A DNA stretch of 34,846 nt from an uncultured Duncaniella sp. (GCA_910584825.1 CAJUCI010000027.1:1-34846); one strand, 5' to 3'; shown: positions 16,526-25,590, numbered from the stretch's first letter. Program-made: numbers and translations. Notes: generated by a model from the letters alone, not told the origin.

Positions 16526-17391
16526 ATGGATAATAATGAGATAATACTTTACAGGCCGGATTCTACCCTTTCGATTGATGTAAGGGTGGAAAATGACACC
16601 GTGTGGCTGACCCAAAAGCAGATTGCCGACCTGTTTGGCGTAAAACAGCCATCAATCTCCAAGCATCTCAGAAATATCTTTGACAGCGGAGAGCTGTCAG
16701 AAGATTCAGTTCATTCCATTTTGGAATATACTGCGAGTGACGGTAAGACATATAATACAAAGTTCTATAATCTCGACGCCATATTGTCGGTCGGCTATAG
16801 GGTGAACAGCAAGAATGCCACCCAGTTCCGAAAATGGGCTAATTCTGTGCTCAAAGATTATCTTTTGCGAGGCTACAGTATTAATCAGCGGCTCATGCTT
16901 CTCGAGAACCGTATTGACGGTCGCCTGTATGAGCATGAGAGGCGGCTTGAGGATTTGTCATGTAAGGTCGATTTTTTCGTCCGCAGTTCGTTGCCGCCTA
17001 TAGAGGGTATATTCTTTGACGGCCAGATTTTTGACGCTTATAAATTCGTATGTGATTTAATACGCATGGCCGAGAGGAGAATCATTCTCATTGATAATTA
17101 TGTGGATGATACGGTACTCGATATGCTTGAGAAGAGAAAGTCCGACACCTCGGCGGTCATATATACCAATCGCATAAGCCGTCAGCTGGAGCTTGACATA
17201 TAGCACGGCATAACAATCAGTATAGGGAAATTACGGTCAAAACCATATCCAATTTCCATGACAGGTTTATGATTATTGATGACACCTTGTATCATATAGG
17301 TGCCTCAGTTAAAGACCTTGGCAAGAAGCTGTTTGCTTTCTCACGGATGGATACGCCTGCTGATGTGTTGCTTGAACGGCTTTCGCGTTAG
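16526..17391 (+). pseudogene. RhuM-family DNA-binding protein with PLD-like C terminus, frameshifted
   Basis: The first 225 residues read as an intact RhuM-family protein: an N-terminal DNA-binding region (VWLTQKQIADLFGVKQPSISKHLRNIF near 28-54, YNLDAILSVGYRVNSKNATQFRKWA near 81-105) followed by a domain beginning RRIILIDNYVDDTVLDML near 190-207. The frame then stops at a TAG (17201-17203). In another frame the expected remainder continues at once: RHNNQYREITVK, then HDRFMIIDDTLYHIGASVKDLGKKLFAFSRM, ending at TAG 17389-17391. The HDRFMIIDD stretch resembles a phospholipase-D HxKx4D motif with Arg for Lys. An extra TA in ATATA near 17198-17202 would explain the shift (GACATA-GCACGG would keep the frame). 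The final TAG overlaps the stop of the convergent AI-2E gene. Confidence 0.82.
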
Positions 17392-18464
17392 TCGCTTTCG
17401 GGGTTGGAGATGTAGCGTTCGTAGTAGGCCATGATGAGAGCTGTGACGGGGAGGGCGATAATCATGCCTATGATGCCGAGCAGGTAGCCCCATACGGAGA
17501 GCGACAGCAGTATGACGGCGGGGTTGAGACCCATCTCCTTGCCCATGACGTGGGGGGTGATGATGTAGTCGCAGATGCACTGGCTGACCACGTAGACCAG
17601 GCAGCATTTGCCCAACTCGGGCAGAAACTCCACCGTGCCTCCGAGCGAGAATACGAAGCACACGGCGGCCACGGGTATGAGGGTGACATACTGGAAATAG
17701 GGTATCATGTAGAGCACTCCCACAAGTATGCCCAGCGGGATGGCGAGGGGTATGCCCACGATGGAGAAGCCCGCACAGTAGAACACCATAGCGCAGAGGG
17801 CTACGACACCCTGTCCGCGGAAATAGTGGTTCATGTTCACCTCCACGTCACGCACCACGTTCATGGCGTTGGCGCGGTACTTGCTCGGTATGATGAGCTT
17901 GAAGCCGTTGGCTATCTGGGGGTAGTCGATGAGGATGAAGAGGATGTAGATGAGCGTCAGGAGCCATTCAAGTGTGCGCAGGAGTATGTCGAGCGACTCG
18001 GCCAGAAGCGAGGTGCCGCGGCTTATGAGCGTCTCCACGTGCTGAAGGTTCATCAGCTGCTCGAGGTTGTCGGGGTTGAAATAATCGTTTATGAAATCGA
18101 TTATGACCTTGTAAGTGTGGGGTATGGGCCGTTTGCCTGACGAGAGTTCGTGGATGATGCCTCCCATCATGTTGATTTCGCTTATGACCGAGGGGAGAAA
18201 CAGGTAGATGATGCCGCCGATTACGGCAGTGACCTCGAGGATGGTGACTATGACGGGGATTATGCGCCCGCCAATGCGTATCCACCGGCGGTTAAGCTCG
18301 ACGAGCGGCTGGAGCAGGTAGGAGATGAAGCATGCTACAAAGAACGGCAACAGCACGCTGCTCAGATAGTTGAGCATCCAGACGATGCCCGCTGTGAGTG
18401 CGAGACCGATGAGCAGACGCATGATGCGGTCGGATGTCCAATATGAAACGGAGGGTGATGACAT
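17388..18464 (-). CDS. AI-2E family transporter (PF01594-type membrane protein)
   Basis: About 358 residues with roughly eight membrane spans arranged in the family's pattern: two or three N-terminal spans (RLLIGLALTAGIVWML, VLLPFFVACFISYLLQP, IIPVIVTILEVTAVIGGIIYLFLP), a soluble loop of ~80 residues with a Pro-rich start (RPIPHTYKVIIDFINDYF), then a C-terminal hydrophobic bundle with GQGVVALCAMVFYCAGFSIVG and HVMGKEMGLNPAVILLSLSVWGYLLGIIGMI. Members export or import varied small solutes; only some handle autoinducer-2, so no substrate is claimed. I use the ATG before SSPSVSYW; a longer frame would start at 18545 but adds sequence unlike the family. It is convergent with the RhuM pseudogene, their stop codons overlapping. 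Confidence 0.9.
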   Translation of the reverse strand: MSSPSVSYWTSDRIMRLLIGLALTAGIVWMLNYLSSVLLPFFVACFISYLLQPLVELNRRWIRIGGRIIPVIVTILEVTAVIGGIIYLFLPSVISEINMMGGIIHELSSGKRPIPHTYKVIIDFINDYFNPDNLEQLMNLQHVETLISRGTSLLAESLDILLRTLEWLLTLIYILFILIDYPQIANGFKLIIPSKYRANAMNVVRDVEVNMNHYFRGQGVVALCAMVFYCAGFSIVGIPLAIPLGILVGVLYMIPYFQYVTLIPVAAVCFVFSLGGTVEFLPELGKCCLVYVVSQCICDYIITPHVMGKEMGLNPAVILLSLSVWGYLLGIIGMIIALPVTALIMAYYERYISNPESD

Positions 18465-18628
18465 GATGAAACGCGAGGGGATTATATTATCATAACACGC
18501 GCCCGCGCCGGGAAGTTTTAGAGCCACGGCTTTTGCTGTTTTCACGGCCTGACCGGCGATGGCCTGGCCCGAAATTTTAAAGTTACGCGGAAAATGGCTA
18601 ACTTCACGCCATAATTACGACTCCGCAC

Positions 18629-19210
18629 ATGAAAAGGATAGCAGTTTTCGCCTCAGGCAACGGCTCAAACGCCGAGAATATCATACGTTATTTCCGTTCA
18701 CCCGGCCACGATGGGGCCGAGGTGGCTGTGGTGGTGTGCAATCGCCCTGACGCCAAGGTGATAGAGCGCGCCGAAAGGCTCGGTGTGCCGGTGTGTGTTA
18801 TGACCCGCGCCGAGATTAACGACCCGCAGACGATGTTGGGGCTTATGGAGCGTCACGGCGTGGACATAATAGTGCTGGCCGGTTTTCTGCTCATGGTGCC
18901 TGAGTTTCTGCTCGGGCGTTATGAGGGGCGTATCGTCAACATCCATCCCTCGCTGTTGCCGAAATATGGCGGAAAGGGGATGTATGGCCGTCATGTGCAC
19001 GAGGCTGTGGTGGCCGCGGGTGAGAGCGAGTCGGGCATCACGATTCATCATGTGAGTGCCGAGTGTGACGGCGGACGCATCATATTCCAGGCGTCGGTGC
19101 CGGTGACTCCCGATGACACTCCTGAGACGGTGGCCGGGAAAATTCATGCCCTCGAGGCCGAGCATTATGCGCGGGTGATTGAGCGCGAGTTTGTCGAGGC
19201 GATGAAGTAG
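18629..19210 (+). CDS. purN: Phosphoribosylglycinamide formyltransferase PurN
   Basis: Transfers a formyl group from 10-formyl-tetrahydrofolate to GAR in step three of purine synthesis, in the cytoplasm. The 193 residues match the usual length. FASGNGSNAENI near residues 7-18 is the phosphate-binding loop. NIHPSLLPKYGGKGMYG near 104-120 contains the catalytic Asn and His, and HHVSAECDGGRII near 133-146 contains the catalytic Asp and the folate-loop end. No other pur genes adjoin it; 90 bp downstream lies msrAB, on the same strand but not obviously linked in function. Confidence 0.96.
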   Translation: MKRIAVFASGNGSNAENIIRYFRSPGHDGAEVAVVVCNRPDAKVIERAERLGVPVCVMTRAEINDPQTMLGLMERHGVDIIVLAGFLLMVPEFLLGRYEGRIVNIHPSLLPKYGGKGMYGRHVHEAVVAAGESESGITIHHVSAECDGGRIIFQASVPVTPDDTPETVAGKIHALEAEHYARVIEREFVEAMK

Positions 19211-19300
19211 GGGAGTGGCGGGGGCGAACATCCGCACGAATATGCAACAAACCGCCTCGGCTGAACGTTATTAAAATCGTTAACTTATAGATATTTCATT

Positions 19301-20278
19301 ATGATAAGGACCATATATTTCGCCGGAGGATGCTTTTGGGGCATCGCTCACCTCTTTTCACTCGTGCCGGGTGTCACCGACACTACGGCAGGCTATGCCA
19401 ACAGCATCGTGGCCAATCCTTCGTATAAGGAGGTGTGTACCGGCAGGACCGATGCCGCCGAGACGGTGAAGGTGGACTATGACACGGACTGCGTGTCGCT
19501 CAATCAGTTAATCGACCTCTTTGTGGAGTCAATCGACCCGACTTCGGTCAACAAGCAGGGTGGGGACGTAGGCACGCAATACCGTACCGGCATATTCTAT
19601 ACCGACCCCTCGGACGCGCCGACCGTCAATGCGGCTATGGACGCGCTCAACGAGAGCCTCGGCGGACGCCTGGCCGTGGAGCGCGGTCCGCTCGTGAATT
19701 TCTATCCGGCCGAGGAGTATCATCAGGACTATCTCGACAAGAACCCCGGAGGGTACTGCCACGTGTCGCCGATGCTGTTTGCCAAGGCTCGCAAGGTGGG
19801 CAAGGCAGGATGCATGGGCGGCGGTGAGAAGCGCGTTTTCAAGCGTCCTGACGACGCCACGCTGCGCAGCGAGCTTACGCCTCTGCAATGGGAGGTTACG
19901 CAGAATGCGGCCACCGAACGACCGTTCAACAACGAGTATGACCACGAGTTCCGCCCCGGCATCTATGTTGACATCACCACCGGCGAACCGCTGTTTGTCT
20001 CCGACGACAAGTACAACTCAGGTTGCGGCTGGCCGGCATTCACACGCCCAATCTCGCCCGACCTTATCGAGGAGCTTACCGACACCTCGCACGGCATGGT
20101 GCGCACCGAAGTGCGTGCGGCACATTCGGGGTCGCATCTGGGCCACGTATTCCCCGACGGCCCGGCTGAGAGCGGCGGCCTGCGCTACTGCATCAACAGT
20201 GCCTCGCTCCGCTTCATCCCCCTCGATGAAATGTCCGCCCAAGGCTATGCCGACTACATTCCCCTGGTGAAGAAATAG
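19301..20278 (+). CDS. msrAB: Bifunctional peptide methionine sulfoxide reductase MsrA-MsrB
   Basis: A fusion of the two reductases that repair the S and R epimers of methionine sulfoxide in proteins. MsrA comes first: AGGCFWG with catalytic Cys11, GYANS near residue 31, QYRTGIFY near 89 and FYPAEEYHQDYLDKNP near 139-154, with a resolving Cys in GKAGCMGGG near 169. MsrB follows from about 182: YDHEFRPGIYVD, SGCGWPAF near 247, RAAHSGSHLGHVFPDGP near 270-286 and RYCINSASLRF with catalytic Cys near 297. Only one Cys is seen in the place of the usual CxxC zinc pairs, so MsrB is probably the zinc-free form. There is no signal peptide, so the enzyme is cytoplasmic. Confidence 0.96.
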   Translation: MIRTIYFAGGCFWGIAHLFSLVPGVTDTTAGYANSIVANPSYKEVCTGRTDAAETVKVDYDTDCVSLNQLIDLFVESIDPTSVNKQGGDVGTQYRTGIFYTDPSDAPTVNAAMDALNESLGGRLAVERGPLVNFYPAEEYHQDYLDKNPGGYCHVSPMLFAKARKVGKAGCMGGGEKRVFKRPDDATLRSELTPLQWEVTQNAATERPFNNEYDHEFRPGIYVDITTGEPLFVSDDKYNSGCGWPAFTRPISPDLIEELTDTSHGMVRTEVRAAHSGSHLGHVFPDGPAESGGLRYCINSASLRFIPLDEMSAQGYADYIPLVKK

Positions 20279-20288
20279 AGTGGGGCGG

Positions 20289-20792
20289 TCATTCCACCAC
20301 CCACACTCTCAGTTTGACGGCATGGTCTTCAAAACCGATTGGCTTGCATACGAATATGCGGTTGTTCAGCCAGTCGTAGTCTGATTGCACAGGTGCCTCA
20401 AACTTGGGGGTGGTGGTGAAGTAGTCACCTTGTTTTCCTGAAGTGCTGACTCCGATGTTAGTTACGCCTATGGCATGGCCGTCATGGGTCATGATGGTGT
20501 ATATGGCATTGAACTCGGTTCGGCCCGACGTCGTGTCAATGAGTTGGTAATCAGCCCCGCCGGGCAATATGTCGGCTGAGATATCACCCGTCACCGTGCC
20601 GCCGGTGATGGGTATCACTATTCTTTTGCCCATAGGTGTCACACCCGCATCCAATGCATCGCCGCATTGTGCGTGAATGTCAAACGCGTGGCGCAGCACC
20701 GGCTCGGATGCCGTAGCGTCAATACCTGCGGCCATCAGCATCGGCAGGATTGACAGGCTCATAATATTTCTTGACAAGACTCGTGTTTTCAT
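20289..20792 (-). CDS. Secreted DUF3237 family protein
   Basis: About 167 residues, beginning with a signal peptide (MKTRVLSRNIMSLSILPMLMAAGIDATA). The mature part carries the DUF3237 signature: GKRIVIPITGGTVTGDISADILPGGADYQLI, then TEFNAIYTIMTHDGHAIGVTNIGV, YFTTTPKFEAP and YDWLNNRIFVCKPIGFED. The family folds as a beta-barrel and has no established function. An upstream in-frame start at 20846 would put the probable -7 box (20817-20809) inside the gene, so the ATG at 20792 is preferred. It converges on msrAB with only 10 bp between the stop codons. Confidence 0.88.
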   Translation of the reverse strand: MKTRVLSRNIMSLSILPMLMAAGIDATASEPVLRHAFDIHAQCGDALDAGVTPMGKRIVIPITGGTVTGDISADILPGGADYQLIDTTSGRTEFNAIYTIMTHDGHAIGVTNIGVSTSGKQGDYFTTTPKFEAPVQSDYDWLNNRIFVCKPIGFEDHAVKLRVWVVE

Positions 20793-20808
20793 GACAATTG
20801 ATAGTCCT

Positions 20809-20817
20809 GCAAATTTA
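20809..20817 (-). promoter_or_regulatory. Probable -7 box of the DUF3237 gene
   Basis: TAAATTTGC on the minus strand, 16 bp from the ATG at 20792, matches TAnnTTTGC and is identical to the box before the DEAD-box helicase gene. No well-spaced -33 element is evident. Confidence 0.5.
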
Positions 20818-20930
20818 GCGAAAATTTGCAAAAGAAATGCCCCCAAGCGTAATCATATCTTGGGGCTGGCTGACAATCGCTGATATTGATATATCTTCAA
20901 TCTCAACATAGAAAAACGGTAATTTATAAC

Positions 20931-20939
20931 TACTTTTGC
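20931..20939 (+). promoter_or_regulatory. Probable -7 box of the patatin-like gene
   Basis: TACTTTTGC matches TAnnTTTGC and ends 17 bp before the ATG at 20957. It overlaps an in-frame TTG at 20936, arguing against that earlier start. No clear TTTG is present 19-21 nt upstream. Confidence 0.5.
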
Positions 20940-20956
20940 AACTCACGCTTGAAACG

Positions 20957-21817
20957 ATGAATGATATGGCAAAAATCGGACTTGTTCTTGAAGGGGGAGC
21001 CATGAGAGGGCTTTTCACGGCAGGTGTAATGGACGTTATGATGGAAAACGGGATTGATTATGACGGACTTATCGGAGTATCGGCAGGTTCGAGCTTTGGC
21101 TGTAACTATAAGTCGCGACAGCCGGGAAGAGTCTTGCGTTATAATCTGAAATATGCATCCGACCCACGCTATATGGGGTTACGTTCACTCATCACAAGCG
21201 GTGACCTCGTAGGCGCGGAATTCGCATACCATACACTTCCGCTGCAACTCGATATTTTTGATATTCAGACGTTTGAGCAAAATCCTATGGAATTCTATCT
21301 CGTGGCTACCGATGTGGCTACCGGCGAGCCTGCCTATTACCGAATGGACAGGGTGACGCGGGAATCGCTGGAGTGGCTGCGGGCGTCAGCATCGATGCCG
21401 GGTGTGACACGGCCTGTTAAAGTCGACGATGGCAGACTCATGCTCGACGGCGGTATTTCTGATTCTATCCCACTGGCGTTTTTTCGCTCCATAGGTTATG
21501 ACCGCAATGTCGTGGTTCTCACACAGCCGCGTGATTATGTTAAGAAAGCATCTTCAAAATGGTTATGGCGGATGCTCATGCGTAGCCATAAAGCGATTGC
21601 CGAAGCAATGTGTCGCCGCCACGAGATGTATAACGCCCAGCTGCGCCTCGTGGATGAGGGAGTGAAGCGGGGCGACACATTTGTCATCGCGCCCGAAGTC
21701 CCTCTGCCTATAGGACGCATATCTACCGACAAAGACAAGATGACGACCGTCTACAACATAGGCCGCCATACCGCCGAACACCTCTTCCCCAAGCTACTCG
21801 ACTTCATAGAGGGATGA
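20957..21817 (+). CDS. Patatin-like phospholipase
   Basis: About 286 residues of a cytoplasmic or membrane-peripheral serine acyl hydrolase. LVLEGGAMRGLFTAGVMD near residues 9-26 holds the oxyanion-hole motif, GVSAGSSFG near 41-49 has the nucleophile Ser in GxSxG, and MLDGGISDSIP near 164-174 has the catalytic Asp of the Ser-Asp dyad. The family includes bacterial YjjU-like enzymes that cleave acyl chains from phospholipids; the actual lipid here is unknown. The ATG at 20957 is chosen over the TTG at 20936 because the latter lies in the -7 box. The gene is monocistronic: its neighbours are on the other strand. Confidence 0.92.
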   Translation: MNDMAKIGLVLEGGAMRGLFTAGVMDVMMENGIDYDGLIGVSAGSSFGCNYKSRQPGRVLRYNLKYASDPRYMGLRSLITSGDLVGAEFAYHTLPLQLDIFDIQTFEQNPMEFYLVATDVATGEPAYYRMDRVTRESLEWLRASASMPGVTRPVKVDDGRLMLDGGISDSIPLAFFRSIGYDRNVVVLTQPRDYVKKASSKWLWRMLMRSHKAIAEAMCRRHEMYNAQLRLVDEGVKRGDTFVIAPEVPLPIGRISTDKDKMTTVYNIGRHTAEHLFPKLLDFIEG

Positions 21818-21922
21818 TTTGTGGCCATAAGAAGTTACTTAATATGGCACTTAATTACGTGTAAGTGAATTGATAGGCGATGATAGGCGATGAAACATCA
21901 GCGATAATGTATTATTTTGCGG

Positions 21923-24900
21923 TTATTGTTTTTTGAGCGTTAAATCTACGAGCAGTACGGCATGCTCTTTTTCTTCCTGCGGTGCGTCCTTGGGACGCCA
22001 TGCCACGATAAAGCGTATGGAGGCTGAGACTACATGATACCCTTTTTCTGCCCATAGGCACAGCTCGCCCTGCATCTTTTGTGACAATTGGGCGAGTGGC
22101 ATATTCGTGTGGCTATCATAAAGATAATTGTTCTCAAAGCGAAGTGTCCCGCCTGCCCTGAGTGCGAGTATATCGTTCTTTCGGGCCTTGAAGAATCCGA
22201 GATTCACATCCCTGTGTGTCAGTTGCAGAATAATCTCGTCAGGCATGCCATACTGTTCAGTGCATACATGATGCTCATCAGCCGGCATGCGGTCAAACAG
22301 TGGAGAGTCGGTGTGTATGAACAAACGCTCTTTTGCACGGGTCGCTCCTACATAATATCGGCGCAGTACCTCATTTTGGATGTTCTGAGGTTTGGTGACG
22401 AGCATATACACATCGTCAAACTCTCGTCCCTTGGCCTTGTGGATAGTGGAGACCACTATGTCTGCCCCCGAAAGGTCACAAAAATCCTCTATGGACGATT
22501 CAAAGATAAATTCTTTTAAATCAGTGTGATACTTGGCTTTATTTGTCTGCTCGAATAGTGATAGACACCGTTGCAGATAATGGAGGCTTGACGAGTCGGC
22601 ATACATGGTGAAAGTCTTTTGTTTAGCCTCCTCCCACACATTGTCAGGAATAATGGGTGTATTTGTTTCGCGGTCAATCTGTTTAAGAAACATTCGCACC
22701 TCGGCCATATTCCAGAACCGTAACCCATCCATGCTCTGCACCAGTTTGCTGTTGAGTCCATGTTTGCGCAACAGTGCCACAAGAATTACAGCCTCCTCAT
22801 TGGTCTGAGTCAATACACACGTTGAACAGCCTTGCCGACGGTGGGCCAACAAATCGTTGACAAGAGGCAGGTACATTATGTGTGATGCATGATGGTGTAT
22901 GCTTACGAATCCTTCATTGTGATTCATGGAAATGATGGGTTCGCTCTTCATTCTTCCTCCTATGCCGTTGACAAATGTGTTGGCGAAATCAACCACATGC
23001 CGCGTACTGCGGTAGTTCTCGGTCATTTCAATAAATCGGGCACCGGATTCGTTTAGCAACTGTGTCATGTAGCGGGAATCAGAACCGCGGAACTCAAAGA
23101 TATTCTGGTCATCATCGCCAACGGCAATGACGCGCATATCCTCGTTGAATGCCATCAGTGCATGCAGCAAGGCATACTCCTCACTGCTCATGTCCTGCGC
23201 CTCGTCAATAACCAAAACGGTCTTGGCAATGCGGTTAGGTTCCACCTCTCCATTTTCAATCATCTTCGCGGCCCGCGCCACCACGTCCTTGGCGTCATCA
23301 AGATTGCCAATCCTGCCCAAAAGGTCGAAACAATAGGAGTGAAATGTCTTTATCTCGACAAAGTGGGCGGCATTGCCAATGAGTCCCATCAGCCGCTGCT
23401 TGAACTCTGTAGCGGCTGCGCGTGAAAAAGTGAGCATCAGCAGCTGTTCATGCTTGACATCTTCGAGCAGTAACAGCGAGGCGAGCTTATGCACCAATAC
23501 GCGCGTCTTTCCGCTGCCCGGACCGGCTGCCACTACGATGCAGTGTGATTCCTTATCGGAGATAATCTCCATCTGCTTTTCTGATAGGCTGCCGAAAATG
23601 TGCTTATACTTCTCCGGGGTGACGTTGCGCTCTATCTCACGCACGCGCTCACCCTTGAAATACTTCGAGACAAACCGCCTGTAATCCATCTGGAAGTAAT
23701 CCTGTACATACTGTAATGCCGCATTATAGTCTTGCACCATCAGATTGGCATATTCTCCCACGATATGTACCTGCTGAATCTTTTGCTTGTAGAACTCGCT
23801 GAGCATGCGGTAGTCTTCCTGCTTATAACGCAACCGGCTGTCTTTTATTCGGCGTATGTCCATGGCGTTATATAGCACAAGAAAACCGCCCTCAAGTTTC
23901 AGGGCACCAATTTTTGACAGGTATAACAGTGCCTCCTCGACATCTTCCAGCTGTACATTCTGCATGGTGCCTAACAGGCTCATGCCATTGGCTTTAAGGT
24001 CTTTCAGCAACTCTACGACGGAGAATTGGACGCCATTCTTTCCGGCCCCTTTTTCTTCTTCTGCGGTGTGCGATGTGTTCCTATACAGCCATCCGATTGT
24101 AAACTGGCAAATCTCCAGACGCTTCTCAAAGCGTTGCAGAGTTGTCGTAATATCAGTCTGGCAAGTCAGCTCGATATTGTGTGAGGCGTCCTCTTTCTTA
24201 CGTGTATATCCTTTGACTGTAAGGAAATACAGCAAAGTGCGGATGTCTTTTTCAGTTGCGGTCTCGACACCCTCTTTTTGAGCATTGTCATTAAGCTGCT
24301 TGTATGAAATGCGGAATGTATCGGCTGATATTTGTCCGAGAATATAACGCTCAAGTTTAGTGAACCGCTCAAGCAGGCGTTTCGACTTGTTTTCCGATTC
24401 ACCGGCGTCGTTGAGATAGGCGGAAATGTCTCTGGAGTCGGCAAGGATACCCTCTTGGCGCATACGCACCACGCTGGACACCACTTCGCCCTTGGTCAGT
24501 CCGAGAATATCGGCAAGATAGTCTATGCGCGATTCAGCCTCGGCATCCCGGGCCCTGGAAATATACTTCTGCGATATGAGCGACTTTATTATGCGCACAG
24601 CCTTCTCAATCTCTTCATTCTCAAAAAGTAATGATTCGGTAATGCGTTTGCGGGCTTCGTCCATGTTCTTCACGGTTATACCCGTGGCATAGACGTGGGG
24701 GACGTTGTTGCCGCGCTCCAGATAGCCGGCCTGTTCGAGTGCAGCTAAGGCCGTACGCACGCGGGTCTCTATGTCAGATACCGAGTCGTCCCAACCGGCC
24801 TGTCGGGCTATCTCCAACGCCGAGCAGCACGCACGCATGCGTTGTTTGGTTAAATCCTTCACGGCCTTCCATACCTGCTGAATCTCGCTGATGCTGAGCT

Positions 24901-25459
24901 TGGTCTGGTTGAGCAGAATAAAATGTTTGTCAAGGTCAGCATCGCTATACAGCACAAAACAGCGGGCTTCGAGATGTGGGTCACGCCCGGCACGCCCGGC
25001 CTCCTGGACATAATTCTCCAAAGAATCAGAGATGTCGTAGTGTATCACCAGCCCGACATCCTTCTTGTCGACACCCATACCAAAGGCTGAAGTCGCCACG
25101 ATGATGCGTACACGGTCGTTCATGAATGCTTCCTGATTGGCAATCTTGTCTTCAGCATCCATCTTGCCATTGAAGGGTAAAGCCTTGAAGCCGTCCCGTG
25201 AGAGTTTATCGGCCAAAAGCCTGGTGCGCTTGGTGCGGGAGACATACACGATGGTCGGGCATGACGATTCGGCAATCAGTGACCTCAGTTTCGTGTATTT
25301 GTCCTCATCCGTTTCAGCGTGGATGACTGAATAACGCAGATTGGTGCGGGCTGCCGACGAGGCATAAATCTGAAGGTCAATGTCAAGGGTCTCTTTGAAG
25401 TAGTCGCAGATGTCCTGCACCACCTTCTGCTTTGCAGTGGCGGTGAATATAATCCGCAA
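21923..25459 (-). CDS. RecQ-UvrD fusion DNA helicase, 5'-truncated at the prophage junction
   Basis: What remains is 1178 residues. It opens abruptly at FTATAKQKVVQDI, the boundary word of RecQ RecA domain 1, so Walker A and DEAH of the RecQ half are missing. RecA domain 2 follows (VYVSRTKRTRLLADKL, TSAFGMGVDKKDV near 125, QEAGRAGRD near 152), then a winged-helix/helical region. A complete superfamily-1 (UvrD-like) helicase follows: Walker A AAGPGSGKTR near 640, VIDEAQD near 745, VGDDDQNIFEFRG near 775, TENYRSTRH near 806, STIHKAKGREFDD near 985 and YYVGATRAKERL near 1020. Intact relatives in Bacteroidales are large two-helicase proteins used in DNA repair or phage defence (role not settled). 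The apparent TTG start is a by-product of the break, and the gene is probably dead. Confidence 0.85.
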   Translation of the reverse strand: MRIIFTATAKQKVVQDICDYFKETLDIDLQIYASSAARTNLRYSVIHAETDEDKYTKLRSLIAESSCPTIVYVSRTKRTRLLADKLSRDGFKALPFNGKMDAEDKIANQEAFMNDRVRIIVATSAFGMGVDKKDVGLVIHYDISDSLENYVQEAGRAGRDPHLEARCFVLYSDADLDKHFILLNQTKLSISEIQQVWKAVKDLTKQRMRACCSALEIARQAGWDDSVSDIETRVRTALAALEQAGYLERGNNVPHVYATGITVKNMDEARKRITESLLFENEEIEKAVRIIKSLISQKYISRARDAEAESRIDYLADILGLTKGEVVSSVVRMRQEGILADSRDISAYLNDAGESENKSKRLLERFTKLERYILGQISADTFRISYKQLNDNAQKEGVETATEKDIRTLLYFLTVKGYTRKKEDASHNIELTCQTDITTTLQRFEKRLEICQFTIGWLYRNTSHTAEEEKGAGKNGVQFSVVELLKDLKANGMSLLGTMQNVQLEDVEEALLYLSKIGALKLEGGFLVLYNAMDIRRIKDSRLRYKQEDYRMLSEFYKQKIQQVHIVGEYANLMVQDYNAALQYVQDYFQMDYRRFVSKYFKGERVREIERNVTPEKYKHIFGSLSEKQMEIISDKESHCIVVAAGPGSGKTRVLVHKLASLLLLEDVKHEQLLMLTFSRAAATEFKQRLMGLIGNAAHFVEIKTFHSYCFDLLGRIGNLDDAKDVVARAAKMIENGEVEPNRIAKTVLVIDEAQDMSSEEYALLHALMAFNEDMRVIAVGDDDQNIFEFRGSDSRYMTQLLNESGARFIEMTENYRSTRHVVDFANTFVNGIGGRMKSEPIISMNHNEGFVSIHHHASHIMYLPLVNDLLAHRRQGCSTCVLTQTNEEAVILVALLRKHGLNSKLVQSMDGLRFWNMAEVRMFLKQIDRETNTPIIPDNVWEEAKQKTFTMYADSSSLHYLQRCLSLFEQTNKAKYHTDLKEFIFESSIEDFCDLSGADIVVSTIHKAKGREFDDVYMLVTKPQNIQNEVLRRYYVGATRAKERLFIHTDSPLFDRMPADEHHVCTEQYGMPDEIILQLTHRDVNLGFFKARKNDILALRAGGTLRFENNYLYDSHTNMPLAQLSQKMQGELCLWAEKGYHVVSASIRFIVAWRPKDAPQEEKEHAVLLVDLTLKKQ

Positions 25460-25520
25460 AACGAAATGTTCCTACCTCTGAAAACGAGGCGTTCATTGCT
25501 GAAAAACGAAACGTTCACCA
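25458..25520. repeat. Three ~22-bp end repeats at the prophage-host junction
   Basis: The 11-mers ACGAAATGTTC (25461-25471), ACGAGGCGTTC (25484-25494) and ACGAAACGTTC (25506-25516) recur at steps of 23 and 22 bp, each preceded by AAA. Two-helical-turn spacing of imperfect repeats at an element end is how Mu- and Tn7-type transposases bind their DNA ends. They lie directly beside the point where the helicase gene is cut, so I read them as the transposase-binding end of the prophage. The exact terminal base, expected to be TG in Mu relatives, is not resolved but should fall between about 25440 and 25461. Confidence 0.65.
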
Positions 25521-25534
25521 AATCACAATTTTTC

Positions 25535-25561
25535 AAAAAAAATCGACCCGGCTTCGCCGGG
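25535..25561 (-). terminator. Intrinsic terminator after the tail-fibre gene
   Basis: On the minus strand CCCGGC-GAA-GCCGGG forms a perfect 6-bp GC stem with a 3-nt loop, followed by TCGA and eight T. It would stop tail-operon transcription just before the prophage end and the broken helicase gene. Confidence 0.8.
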
Positions 25562-25590
25562 GATGGGTTTGCCCCGGCTCAGAATATTAT

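Noticed and set aside
17195..17240. Programmed ribosomal frameshift in the RhuM gene
   Set aside because: There is no slippery heptamer or downstream pseudoknot-like structure; a simple two-base gain explains the break.
20936..20956. TTG start for the patatin-like gene
   Set aside because: It lies in the TACTTTTGC promoter element; the ATG at 20957 gives the normal family N terminus.
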